Below are positions 15,487-23,482 of a stretch of DNA of 34,957 bases, piece by piece; the first letter of the stretch is position 1, and every line of letters begins with the position of its first letter. Made by a program: the position numbers and the translations under genes. Below the pieces are notes generated by a model. It was not told the origin of the DNA, ran no database searches, and saw nothing but the letters and a program-made list of their open reading frames with translations. The stretch spans positions 1 to 34,957 of the forward strand of contig CAJOLB010000003.1 of the NCBI GenBank assembly GCA_905235385.1, read 5' to 3'. The DNA comes from an uncultured Alphaproteobacteria bacterium (GTDB taxonomy: Bacteria; Pseudomonadota; Alphaproteobacteria; RF32; CAG-239).

Positions 15487-15524
15487 TTTATACTTTTTAA
15501 AATTTCATTTTAATTGATTCTTAA
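15487..15524 (-). promoter_or_regulatory. CtrA-like promoter of the pilin gene
   Basis: On the minus strand there is a perfect TTAA-N7-TTAA box (15524-15510), then exactly 17 bp, then TATAAA (15492-15487), as in CtrA-activated promoters where the box covers the -35 region. The ATG is about 47 bp downstream of the -10. The pathway protein ChpT is encoded in this same window. In AT-rich DNA such a box can arise by chance. Confidence 0.5.
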
Positions 15525-15568
15525 AGAAATTTTTGATATACTGATACAAAAGGAATCGTAAAAATTTA

Positions 15569-15589
15569 AGGTTCCTTTTTTCTTTACGC
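15569..15589 (-). repeat. inverted repeat arm, right
   Basis: The partner of 15459-15480, 88 bp away. It ends 28 bp before the -35 box of the rplJ promoter. Confidence 0.8.
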
Positions 15590-15617
15590 TTTTTGTAAAA
15601 AAAATGAGAAAAAGGAC

Positions 15618-15646
15618 TTGACAGATGATTTTTTTTCATATAAAAG
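15618..15646 (+). promoter_or_regulatory. promoter of rplJ-rplL
   Basis: The consensus TTGACA (15618-15623), a 17-bp spacer and TAAAAG (15641-15646). This is a strong promoter about 220 bp before rplJ, leaving room for the leader. Confidence 0.7.
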
Positions 15647-15680
15647 GTCGCTCAAGTGATAACCTTTCATAAGTTGTCAC

Positions 15681-15745
15681 TCTGTCCAAGACTGTAGGCG
15701 GACAAACTCGTTTTGACCTTAATTTCCTACATAGACGGAGTTCAA
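15681..15745 (+). ncRNA. ribosomal protein L10 leader (autoregulatory mRNA element)
   Basis: The segment contains the conserved CTGTCCAAGACTGTAGG block, a TGTAGG / CCTACA stem and the CATAGACGGAG sequence seen in L10 leaders. In this family the L10-L7/L12 complex binds the leader and shuts down translation of its own operon. A further hairpin, CCGCAAA..TTTGCGG (15800-15835), lies before the ribosome site. Confidence 0.7.
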
Positions 15746-15867
15746 AAGAAGGTTTTTTATAATCGTTTTTTTCTCCCTTTAATCGGACAGATTTGGTTGC
15801 CGCAAATATTGGCAAGCGATTGTTTTTGTTTGCGGTATGGTAAAAATTTTTTAGTGGAGACCATAAA

Positions 15868-16350
15868 GTGAACCGCGATGAAAAGAAACAATTACTCGAC
15901 GAATTGCACGAGCTGATTAACGGTTCTGAAATTGTCGTTATTTCTCACTATAAGGGATTAACGGTTGCTGAAGTTTCAGAGCTCCGTAACGCAGTCCGCA
16001 AGGCAGGCGCCGGGTTTAGAGTAACAAAAAACCGCATTACAAAATTGGCTCTTAAAGATACAAAATTTGAAGGCTTGGCTGATTTATTCAAAGGTCCGAC
16101 AGCAATCGCTTATTCAAGTGATCCTGTTGCTGCTTGCAAAGCTTGTGTCAACTTCGCTAAAGATAACGAAAAACTCGTTATTGTCGGTGGCGCGATGGGG
16201 ACTGGCGCTTTAACGATTGATGAAATCAAACGTTTGGCAACCATTCCGTCAATGGACGAACTTCGAGCAAAACTTATCGGTCTGTTGCAAGCTCCCGGTG
16301 CTCAACTTGCCAGAGTTACAAAGGCATACAGCGAAAAAGAAGCCGCTTAA
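15868..16350 (+). CDS. rplJ: 50S ribosomal protein L10
   Basis: L10 forms the base of the ribosomal stalk and carries the L7/L12 dimers. The 160-residue protein has the typical MNRDEKKQLLDELHE start, the SHYKGLTVAEVSELR segment and a C-terminal helix that anchors L7/L12. It starts at GTG with an AGTGGAGA ribosome site. A leader and strong promoter lie upstream. Unusually, rplK-rplA do not precede it. Confidence 0.97.
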   Translation: MNRDEKKQLLDELHELINGSEIVVISHYKGLTVAEVSELRNAVRKAGAGFRVTKNRITKLALKDTKFEGLADLFKGPTAIAYSSDPVAACKACVNFAKDNEKLVIVGGAMGTGALTIDEIKRLATIPSMDELRAKLIGLLQAPGAQLARVTKAYSEKEAA

Positions 16351-16407
16351 GGTTTTTGAGTTATTTAACAAAAAAAGTTTTAATTTTATTTTATTTGGAG
16401 AAAAAGA

Positions 16408-16779
16408 ATGGCAGATTTAGCCAAATTGGTAGACGAATTATCAGCTTTAACAGTTATGGAAGCTGCTGATTTATCAAAAATGTTAGAAGAAAAATGGGGC
16501 GTTTCAGCCGCTGCTGCTGTTGCAGTTGCAGCTCCTGGCGCTGCCGGTGCCGCCGCTGCGGAAGAGAAGACAGAATTTGATGTTATCTTAGCCGATGCCG
16601 GTGCAAACAAGATTAATGTTATTAAAGAAATCCGTGCAATCACACAACTCGGTTTGAAAGAAGCTAAAGATTTGGTTGACGGTGCTCCGAAGACTGTTAA
16701 AGAAGCTGCTCCGAAAGCTGAAGCTGAAGAAATCAAAGCTAAGCTCGAAGCTGCCGGTGCTAAAGTTGAGTTGAAGTAA
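16408..16779 (+). CDS. rplL: 50S ribosomal protein L7/L12
   Basis: The multicopy stalk protein that recruits translation GTPases. In 123 residues it shows an N-terminal dimerisation helix, an Ala-rich hinge (about 35-55) and the conserved C-terminal domain with [20 protein letters not shown] and VDGAPK. It is 57 bp after rplJ and shares its promoter. A terminator follows, and rpoB does not. Confidence 0.98.
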   Translation: MADLAKLVDELSALTVMEAADLSKMLEEKWGVSAAAAVAVAAPGAAGAAAAEEKTEFDVILADAGANKINVIKEIRAITQLGLKEAKDLVDGAPKTVKEAAPKAEAEEIKAKLEAAGAKVELK

Positions 16780-16800
16780 TTTCTTTGACAACGCTATTAA

Positions 16801-16834
16801 AAAATCCTGATGGAAAACATCAGGATTTTTTTTA
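16801..16834. terminator. terminator after rplL, shared with the converging HAD gene
   Basis: AAATCCTGATG and CATCAGGATTT form an 11-bp stem with a GAAAA loop and a T-run on the plus side. Confidence 0.85.
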
Positions 16835-17680
16835 ATCTTTTATCTTTTTATATTCCGCTTTTTGTAATTGCTCTAAGTCACGCAAGACGGCAATCCGGTA
16901 TAAAACGGCCTTTACGGCAATGTCTATGCCTTTGCCTTCGCGGTAATCGGCAGGCAGAGCAAAATCGACACGATTGTCTTTGAGCATTTGGGTTGCTTTG
17001 CGTTTTTTATGGCTTTTGGGTTTGTAGACAGCGATGGGCGTTCCTTTTCTGTCTTTAACCATTTTCATGGAAGGGATATCGGTCAATCCGTCGCCAAAGT
17101 AAATAATTCGTGAATACGGAATGCGTCGGCTTTCATCGGGGGTGTATTCGTTCACGGCTTTGTCATCAAGTTTTCTTAGACCTTTGTTGATTTTAGATAA
17201 ATATTGCACTTTTGCCTGATAGTTTACAACGCGTGCCGGCCAAACAGGAAAACCGTTTTCATCAAATGCAAATGCACAACCGGCAACTTCTTTAAAATAT
17301 GGTCTGATTGAGCAGCCTTCGATAATTTCTTCGTAGCCTGATGAGATGATGTAGTGTTCAATATCTAAATCCAAATATTTCCCAAAATGATTGATCCGCT
17401 CGAACCATTCTTCGACGCCATCGTAATATTCAATGTTCTTTCCGCAATCTTTGAGCATTTCTTTTGAAAGGTGAATGTTTTTTTCTTTGGCGATTTTTGT
17501 GAAATAATACATACTGCCGGTTACTTGGTCGGCTTGGTTTTCCAAAGACCATGCATTTGCTCTTTTCCAAAATGTTTCAGGCTTTAGACCAAGCTTTGGA
17601 ATAAGCAAATAATCCTGCATATATGTGGTGCTTAAAGTTTCATCAAAATCGTAAACAAGGGCAACTTTTGTTCGTTTCAT
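16832..17680 (-). CDS. HAD-superfamily phosphatase (PSP-like), copy 2
   Basis: At 282 residues this is a divergent paralog of the phosphatase at 1590-2420. Motif I is DFDET (Glu in place of Gly, both Asp kept), motif II is in IISSG, and motif IV is GDGLTDIP. The cap region, the KINKGL segment and the C-terminal ADYREGK motif line up with copy 1. A Lys-rich stretch (KPKSHKKRK) replaces the corresponding loop. It is a single gene, divergent from glyQS and convergent with rplJL. Substrate unknown. Confidence 0.82.
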   Translation of the reverse strand: MKRTKVALVYDFDETLSTTYMQDYLLIPKLGLKPETFWKRANAWSLENQADQVTGSMYYFTKIAKEKNIHLSKEMLKDCGKNIEYYDGVEEWFERINHFGKYLDLDIEHYIISSGYEEIIEGCSIRPYFKEVAGCAFAFDENGFPVWPARVVNYQAKVQYLSKINKGLRKLDDKAVNEYTPDESRRIPYSRIIYFGDGLTDIPSMKMVKDRKGTPIAVYKPKSHKKRKATQMLKDNRVDFALPADYREGKGIDIAVKAVLYRIAVLRDLEQLQKAEYKKIKD

Positions 17681-17767
17681 TGTTTTAACTCTTTACTTGC
17701 ATTTTTCAAAGCTATAATATAAAACGAAGAAGTTAAAATTTAATCAATAATAAAGGATTTTTTTAAA

Positions 17768-19132
17768 ATGGCAGCAACAACAATGGATCAACTGGTCTCA
17801 CTTTGCAAACGCAGAGGATTTATTTTTCAGAATGCAGATATATACGGCGGTATGCAAGGGGTGTATGATTATGGTCCTTTGGGTGTTGAGCTCAAAAATA
17901 ACCTTAAAGCGGCTTGGTGGCGTGCAATGGTTTATGAGCGTGATGATGTGGAAGGGTTGGATTCTGCTATTTTGACGAATCGAAAAGTTTTGAAATATTC
18001 AGGACATGAAGACACATTTTCAGATCCGATGTGCGATTGTAAAAAGTGCAAGGGGCGTTTTAGAGCAGACCATATTACAGACGGAAAATGTCCGAATTGC
18101 GGATCTACGGAATTAACGGAGCCGAGGCCCTTTAACTTAATGTTCAAAACGCAGGTCGGCCCTGTCGAATCGGACGAAAATTTGGCATATTTGCGCCCCG
18201 AAACGGCTCAAGCCATTTTTACACAATTTAAAAACGTTGTTGATGCAACATCGCGCAAGTTGCCGTTCGGCATTGCTCAAATCGGCAAGTCATTCAGAAA
18301 TGAGATTACACCGCGAAATTTTATCTTTCGTGTGCGTGAGTTTGAACAGGCTGAGCTTGAATATTTTGTTTATCCGGGAGAAGATGAAAAATATCATGAG
18401 CTTTGGAAAGAAACACGTATTAACTGGTGGGTTGAACAAGGACTTAAACGCGACCATATGAATATTTATACAACCCCAAAAGATGATTTGGCACACTATG
18501 CAAAAGCCTGCTATGATATTGAATATCAATTTCCGCACGGTATGGAAGAATTAGAGGGAATTGCAAACAGAAGAGATTATGATTTAGGCAACCATACCAA
18601 AGGTCAAGATGAATTTGATTTGGAAGCACATTGTCATAAAAATCAGGATTCAACGACAAAACTTTGTATTCGAGATGAAGAGAATAATAAGTGGGTTATT
18701 CCTTTTGTGATTGAGCCTTCAATGGGTATTGATCGCGGTGTCTTGGCGGTTATGACCGAGGCCTATACCGAAGAAGATTTGGGAGGCGGTAACAGCCGAA
18801 TCGTTTTAAAACTTAAAAAACACTTGGCTCCGATTAAGGTTGCGATTATTCCGTTGAAGAAAAACAGCGAAGAGATTATGGCTAAATGCCATGAGCTTAA
18901 AAACAAATTGATGAAGCTCGGTATTGGTCGCGTTGCTCTTGAAAATACGGGAAATATCGGAAAAGCTTATCGCCGCCATGATGAAGTCGGCACGCCGCTT
19001 TGTTTGACGGTTGATTTTGAAACGCTCGAAAATAAGCCCGAATCGGTTACGCTTCGTGATCGTGATACGATGGAGCAGATTAGAGTTAATACAGAGGATT
19101 TGGCGACGTATTTAAAAGAGTATTTTTTATAA
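17768..19132 (+). CDS. glyQS: glycyl-tRNA synthetase, homodimeric (alpha2) type
   Basis: It charges tRNA-Gly with glycine. The 454-residue single-chain enzyme is a class II synthetase of the type found in eukaryotes, archaea, mycobacteria and mycoplasmas. Seen: [19 protein letters not shown] near residue 28, a CDCKKC..CPNC zinc-finger-like pair (about 88-117), FNLMF, motif 2 [21 protein letters not shown], and motif 3 around EPSMGIDRG. The C-terminal anticodon domain starts near 350. Most Alphaproteobacteria instead use the two-gene glyQ/glyS enzyme, so this points to gene replacement. Confidence 0.95.
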   Translation: MAATTMDQLVSLCKRRGFIFQNADIYGGMQGVYDYGPLGVELKNNLKAAWWRAMVYERDDVEGLDSAILTNRKVLKYSGHEDTFSDPMCDCKKCKGRFRADHITDGKCPNCGSTELTEPRPFNLMFKTQVGPVESDENLAYLRPETAQAIFTQFKNVVDATSRKLPFGIAQIGKSFRNEITPRNFIFRVREFEQAELEYFVYPGEDEKYHELWKETRINWWVEQGLKRDHMNIYTTPKDDLAHYAKACYDIEYQFPHGMEELEGIANRRDYDLGNHTKGQDEFDLEAHCHKNQDSTTKLCIRDEENNKWVIPFVIEPSMGIDRGVLAVMTEAYTEEDLGGGNSRIVLKLKKHLAPIKVAIIPLKKNSEEIMAKCHELKNKLMKLGIGRVALENTGNIGKAYRRHDEVGTPLCLTVDFETLENKPESVTLRDRDTMEQIRVNTEDLATYLKEYFL

Positions 19133-19133
19133 A

Positions 19134-19165
19134 AAAAAGAGAGGAACATTATTTCCTCTCTTTTT
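19134..19165 (+). terminator. terminator after glyQS
   Basis: AAAAAGAGAGGAA (19134-19146) pairs with TTCCTCTCTTTTT (19153-19165), loop CATTAT. The following 140 bp up to the fmt stop hold nothing I recognise. Confidence 0.85.
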
Positions 19166-19306
19166 CCCTTTTTTACAGCCCAATGCCGTAAATACTTAAA
19201 GGGACCTCTCGCCTAAAGCCGGAGCATTTTCCATCTCCCATAACGCTCTAAGCTTACTTAATGTAATGATGATTTTTTGAATATCAATGCGGGCTAGACG
19301 AATTAT

Positions 19307-20218
19307 CTATTTTATCATGTCGCCGGTTTTAAATTCGAATCCGCGCAAAAGTTCGTCAATTGTCATCGCGCGTTTTCCTTGTCGTTGTATCTCAAGGATT
19401 TCTAAAGCTTTATCGGCGCAGGCAATAATGAGTTTTGATTTTCCTTCTATAATTTGAGCCGGTTTTGCGCTTTTATCTATAACTTTTGCTCTTAGTATTT
19501 TAAAGCGTTCACCGTTGTATTCAAAATAAGTCGCAGGGAAGGGGTTAAAAGCTCTGATTTTGCGTTCCAAATATTCAGCGGATAAGTTAAAATCAAGCTT
19601 TTCTTCCTCTTTTTCAAGTTTTTTGGCGTATGTTACCAACGACTCATCTTGAGGTAATGGTGTTATTTTATCAAAATTTTGCAAAACATGGCTCATCAAA
19701 TCTGCGCCTAAAACCGAAAGCGAATCGTGGAGCGAACCGCCTGTTGTTTCTTTTGTTATCGGAACGATGCCTTTTTCATACATTCTGCCGGCATCTAATG
19801 CTTCAACAATTTCCATGATGGTAACGCCGCTTGAAGAATCGCCGGCTTCAATGGATCGCTGAATAGGGGCAGCTCCGCGCCAGCGAGGTAAAAGAGAAGC
19901 ATGCACATTTAAACAGCCCAGAGGAAAAGCTTCGATAATCGGTTTTGGTAAAATCAGGCCATAAGCGGCCACAACAGATATATCTGCATTCAAAGCTTTG
20001 AACGATTTTTGAGCTTCTTCATCACGAAGGGTTTTGGGCGTTCTGACCTCAATGCCGTTTTTTTCGGCAATTAAATGAACAGGGGTTTTTCTTAATTCAT
20101 TTCCCCTGCCGGATTGTTTCGGTTCTTTTGTATAGACACAGACAACATCATGCTCTTTAATCAATCGCTCTAAAACAGGAGCGGCAAAATCAGGCGTGCC
20201 CATAAAAACAATTTTCAT
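19307..20218 (-). CDS. fmt: methionyl-tRNA formyltransferase
   Basis: It formylates Met-tRNA for initiation using 10-formyl-tetrahydrofolate. The 303-residue length is standard. The N-terminal Rossmann start MKIVFMGTPDFA, the catalytic NVHASLLPRWRGAAPIQR segment with its Asn-His, and the downstream Asp in EALDAGRM are clear. A C-terminal OB-like domain begins near 205. Its usual partner def is not next to it. Confidence 0.96.
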   Translation of the reverse strand: MKIVFMGTPDFAAPVLERLIKEHDVVCVYTKEPKQSGRGNELRKTPVHLIAEKNGIEVRTPKTLRDEEAQKSFKALNADISVVAAYGLILPKPIIEAFPLGCLNVHASLLPRWRGAAPIQRSIEAGDSSSGVTIMEIVEALDAGRMYEKGIVPITKETTGGSLHDSLSVLGADLMSHVLQNFDKITPLPQDESLVTYAKKLEKEEEKLDFNLSAEYLERKIRAFNPFPATYFEYNGERFKILRAKVIDKSAKPAQIIEGKSKLIIACADKALEILEIQRQGKRAMTIDELLRGFEFKTGDMIK

Positions 20219-20240
20219 TTTCTTTTTCCTTTTTAATGAA

Positions 20241-20264
20241 GCCGCCTTTCGGCGGCTTTTTTTT
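20241..20264 (+). terminator. hairpin with T-run on the plus strand, between two minus-strand genes
   Basis: A perfect GCCGCC..GGCGGC stem (20241-20256) with eight T on the plus strand, while both flanking genes (ppiD, fmt) run on the minus strand. In the minus direction it is followed by TTCATTAAAAAGG, a poor terminator. It may therefore block antisense transcripts, or attenuate ppiD read-through into fmt. Confidence 0.55.
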
Positions 20265-22149
20265 AATCTTCAATGCCCATCAGTTTGTACTTGATTTTAA
20301 TTTTGTAGTCTTTTGCATAAGAATCGAGCATTGCTTTTTGCAAGTCAGCACTCAGGCTTTGCTTGTTTTTAAGCATAACCAGTGCCTTTTCATTATCATC
20401 CAACGGAGCAGAGTTTTGATAATCTTGTTCGGCAACGGCGATAATGTAGCTATCACCTGATTTTGCCTGATAAGGAACATTGAGTTCTTGCATAAAGAGT
20501 TCCTTGATGTCGGCATAATTCAAATCAGCAAAAGTTTCGTTACGTGTGATCGGTTGTGATTTATATGAAGTTAAACCATAACGACGCACTGTTTGGGCAA
20601 AGTCCGAACCATTTTCTAAGTCATGCATGATATCGTTAATTTTTTCTTGTGCAATGGCATCTTTTTCGTTTGATTCCCATAAGGCTTTAATTTCAGGAGA
20701 AACTTGTTCAATGCTCTTTTGGTGAGACTCGTTGATTGCATCAATACGCAGTATCGCAATGCCTTCATCTGTTTCGATTGTTTGGCTCGTTTCGTTTTCA
20801 GCATAAGAAAAGGCTGCGTCAATAAAATCAGATGAGCTAATGAGGTTGGTGAGTTTTTCAGGTTTTCCGGAAGCTGTTCCTTCATCATTTAAGGCTTGAA
20901 CTTTTACGACAGAAGTATTAAACTTCGACGCAATTTCTTCAAGCGTTTTTCCGGCGCCGAGTTCGTCTTCAATTTTGCTCACCGTTGCATAAATCTGATC
21001 ATACAGGCTTTCATTTAAGATTTCATCTTTGATTTCTTTGGAAACTTTTGCATAATCGGCTTTTGACGGAGGCGTTACCTCGGTTACTTTCATAATTTGC
21101 CAAATTTCGCCGACTTGAACGGGTTTTGTGTATGTGCCTTTTTTCAAGGCAAATACATCTTCTGCGATTTCAAAAACAAGTTCGTTTTCAGAAACGACAC
21201 CAAGGTCTGTTTCTTCTTTTGTTTGGTGCGCTTTAGAATCGGCAACAGCATAAAAATCACGACCTTTTTGAAGTTCAAGATAAGCGTCTTGTGCATCTTG
21301 TTCGTTTTCAAACATCATTTGAAGAACATTGCGTTTTTCAGGAGTTTCATAATTTTCAATGTGTTCGTCGTAGTATGCTTTAATTTCATCATCGGAAACA
21401 TTGATTTGAGATAACACATCATCAACAGAAAGATAAACAACCGACAAATCACGCGTTTCGGGCGCGATGAAAGAAGAAGCAAAGTCATCATAATATTGCT
21501 CAATTTCATCTTGAGATATTTGGCGCTCCACTTTCATTTCCTGAGGGTTAATCAGAACATATCTGAATGTGCGACGTTTGTTGTCTATTTTTAACTCGGC
21601 ATTTAAGAGCGCTTGAGGAACGTTAATGTTTCTGGTCGGCCATGAAATTAAGATTTGTTCGGCTAAACCGCGCTCAACAGAACGTGTGTATTCCGACTCG
21701 CTGATGTGGTTTTCAGATAAAACGCGACGAAAAACATCACGATTGAATTGACCGGATAAATCTTGGAAAGCAGGTTCGCTCATGACAATGCGGCCAATCA
21801 GTTCGGGGCGGAAAGAAACATGATGTTTTTTGGCGGTGCGGTCAATGATGGCATCTTTGATCATCTTTTGAGCGACAGCGTTCATTAATGAGGAACGAAT
21901 CTGTTCATTCTGTTCTTCGTTTAAGTCAATGTTCATAATATTTTTTGCGGCATTCAATTCTTTTTGAAATTCGTAAGAAAATTCTGCCTGAGAAACCTCA
22001 ATGTTGTCAACTTTAATGACGGTGCGGTTGTTTGAGGCACTGGAGATATATCCCGTAATGCCGAAGAGAGACATAAAACTTAAAGCGGTTAATGTTAAAA
22101 TTAATTTTGCGATCCAGCTTTTTTGTGCTTTTGCTAATTTATTAATCAT
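20263..22149 (-). CDS. ppiD: periplasmic folding factor PpiD (SurA-like peptidyl-prolyl isomerase)
   Basis: A 628-residue inner-membrane-anchored chaperone of the periplasm. Seen: a positively charged start, one membrane helix (about 17-36), an N-terminal SurA-like chaperone region (40-240), a parvulin domain (about 260-365, with GRDFYAVADSKA and DLGVV motifs), and a helical C-terminal half. In Alphaproteobacteria this gene classically sits divergent to tpiA-secG-pyrG, exactly as here. Nascent exported proteins leaving the Sec channel are its expected clients. Confidence 0.9.
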   Translation of the reverse strand: MINKLAKAQKSWIAKLILTLTALSFMSLFGITGYISSASNNRTVIKVDNIEVSQAEFSYEFQKELNAAKNIMNIDLNEEQNEQIRSSLMNAVAQKMIKDAIIDRTAKKHHVSFRPELIGRIVMSEPAFQDLSGQFNRDVFRRVLSENHISESEYTRSVERGLAEQILISWPTRNINVPQALLNAELKIDNKRRTFRYVLINPQEMKVERQISQDEIEQYYDDFASSFIAPETRDLSVVYLSVDDVLSQINVSDDEIKAYYDEHIENYETPEKRNVLQMMFENEQDAQDAYLELQKGRDFYAVADSKAHQTKEETDLGVVSENELVFEIAEDVFALKKGTYTKPVQVGEIWQIMKVTEVTPPSKADYAKVSKEIKDEILNESLYDQIYATVSKIEDELGAGKTLEEIASKFNTSVVKVQALNDEGTASGKPEKLTNLISSSDFIDAAFSYAENETSQTIETDEGIAILRIDAINESHQKSIEQVSPEIKALWESNEKDAIAQEKINDIMHDLENGSDFAQTVRRYGLTSYKSQPITRNETFADLNYADIKELFMQELNVPYQAKSGDSYIIAVAEQDYQNSAPLDDNEKALVMLKNKQSLSADLQKAMLDSYAKDYKIKIKYKLMGIED

Positions 22150-22309
22150 TTTTCTTTCCTGCTAAAAAATTATTTTTGAGGGCATTATAGAAGTATTCGA
22201 TTTAGAATGCAAATAATAAATATTGATGTTGAAAAGTTTTTTAAACTGGAAAAATGAAAAGAGGTATGTTAGAAAATGTTCAGTTTAAATTTTTTTATAA
22301 GGAATTGAT

Positions 22310-23065
22310 ATGTCTCGTAAAGTTCTTATTGCCGGAAACTGGAAAATGAACGGCTTAATTAAAGGCAGCCAAGCGCTTGCCAAAGAAATCGCGCTTGCAA
22401 CAAAGAGTTTAAAACCTCAGGCGGAGGTTCTTGTTTGTCCGCCTTTTACATTGCTTACAACCGTAAAAAAAGCGCTTCGCGGTTCGAGGGTTATGCTTGG
22501 GGCACAAGATTGCCACATGGAAGAAAAAGGAGCCCATACAGGTGATGTCAGTCCTTATATGCTCAAAGATGCGGGGTGCGATTATGTTATTTTAGGGCAT
22601 TCGGAGCGCCGAACAGACCATAAAGAATCGAGTGCGCTTGTTAAAGCAAAAGCCGAATCGGCATTGAAAGCCGGCTTAAAGGTTATTATTTGTGTCGGTG
22701 AAACACTTGATGAACGCAACAAAGGAAAGGCTTTAAGCGTTACGGAAAAACAAGTTAAAGACTCATTGCCGGACGGTGCGACAGCTAGCAATACGGTTAT
22801 TGCTTATGAACCTGTTTGGGCAATCGGTACGGGTAAAACAGCGACTCCTCAAGATGCGCAGGAAGTCCATGCGCATATCAGAAAAGTTCTTGCGCAAAAA
22901 CTGTCTAAAAGTGTTGCAACGCGTATGCGTATTTTGTATGGTGGTTCTATGAAACCGCAGAATGCGTCTGAACTTTTGAATGAGGAAGATATCGACGGCG
23001 GTTTAATCGGCGGTGCAAGTCTTAAAGCTGAAGACTTTATGACAATTGTAAGCAAAGCTAAATAA
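22310..23065 (+). CDS. tpiA: triosephosphate isomerase
   Basis: It interconverts dihydroxyacetone phosphate and glyceraldehyde 3-phosphate. The 251-residue barrel shows GNWKMN at 9-14 (substrate Lys), the catalytic His in GHSERR, the catalytic Glu in AYEPVWAIGTG, and the phosphate-binding YGGS. It leads the tpiA-secG-pyrG run, 20 bp before secG. Confidence 0.98.
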   Translation: MSRKVLIAGNWKMNGLIKGSQALAKEIALATKSLKPQAEVLVCPPFTLLTTVKKALRGSRVMLGAQDCHMEEKGAHTGDVSPYMLKDAGCDYVILGHSERRTDHKESSALVKAKAESALKAGLKVIICVGETLDERNKGKALSVTEKQVKDSLPDGATASNTVIAYEPVWAIGTGKTATPQDAQEVHAHIRKVLAQKLSKSVATRMRILYGGSMKPQNASELLNEEDIDGGLIGGASLKAEDFMTIVSKAK

Positions 23066-23085
23066 TAAAGAAAGGAATTTTTAAT

Positions 23086-23400
23086 ATGGGTTCTATTTTA
23101 CTTGTTGTACATTTGATGACAGCCATCTTTCTGGTTGCAATTATTTTAATGCAACGTTCGGGTGGCGGTGCGCTGAACGGATTGGGCGGCGGTAGCGGTG
23201 CGAACAGCTTTTTGAGCGCACGCGGTACGGGAAATTTGCTCACGCGTTTAACGGCTATTTTGGCAACGATATTTTTTGTGACAAGTATTTCTCTTTGCCT
23301 CTATTACAGAGGAGCAGAGCGCAAGCCGACTTCGGTTGTTCAGAGTGTGCCTGTTTCGCAAAATGTTCCTGATGTTCCGACAATTCCACTCGGAAAGTAA
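23086..23400 (+). CDS. secG: preprotein translocase subunit SecG
   Basis: A small Sec translocon subunit of 104 residues with two membrane helices (about 3-22 and 48-70). Between them is the conserved ILMQRSGGGALNGLGGG loop. The tail is Pro/Val-rich. The ribosome site is AAAGGAA. It lies between tpiA and pyrG as in many relatives. Confidence 0.94.
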   Translation: MGSILLVVHLMTAIFLVAIILMQRSGGGALNGLGGGSGANSFLSARGTGNLLTRLTAILATIFFVTSISLCLYYRGAERKPTSVVQSVPVSQNVPDVPTIPLGK

Positions 23401-23423
23401 GGTAATGGGTATTTGATCAAAAC

Positions 23424-23453
23424 ATAGGCATCTTATCAAGATAAGGTGCCTAT
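23424..23453 (+). terminator. hairpin between secG and pyrG
   Basis: ATAGGCATCTTAT and ATAAGGTGCCTAT form a strong stem, but the T-run after it is short. It could be a weak terminator or an attenuator in front of pyrG. Confidence 0.5.
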
Positions 23454-23482
23454 TTCACTTTAAATGATGAGGGGTTTATATT

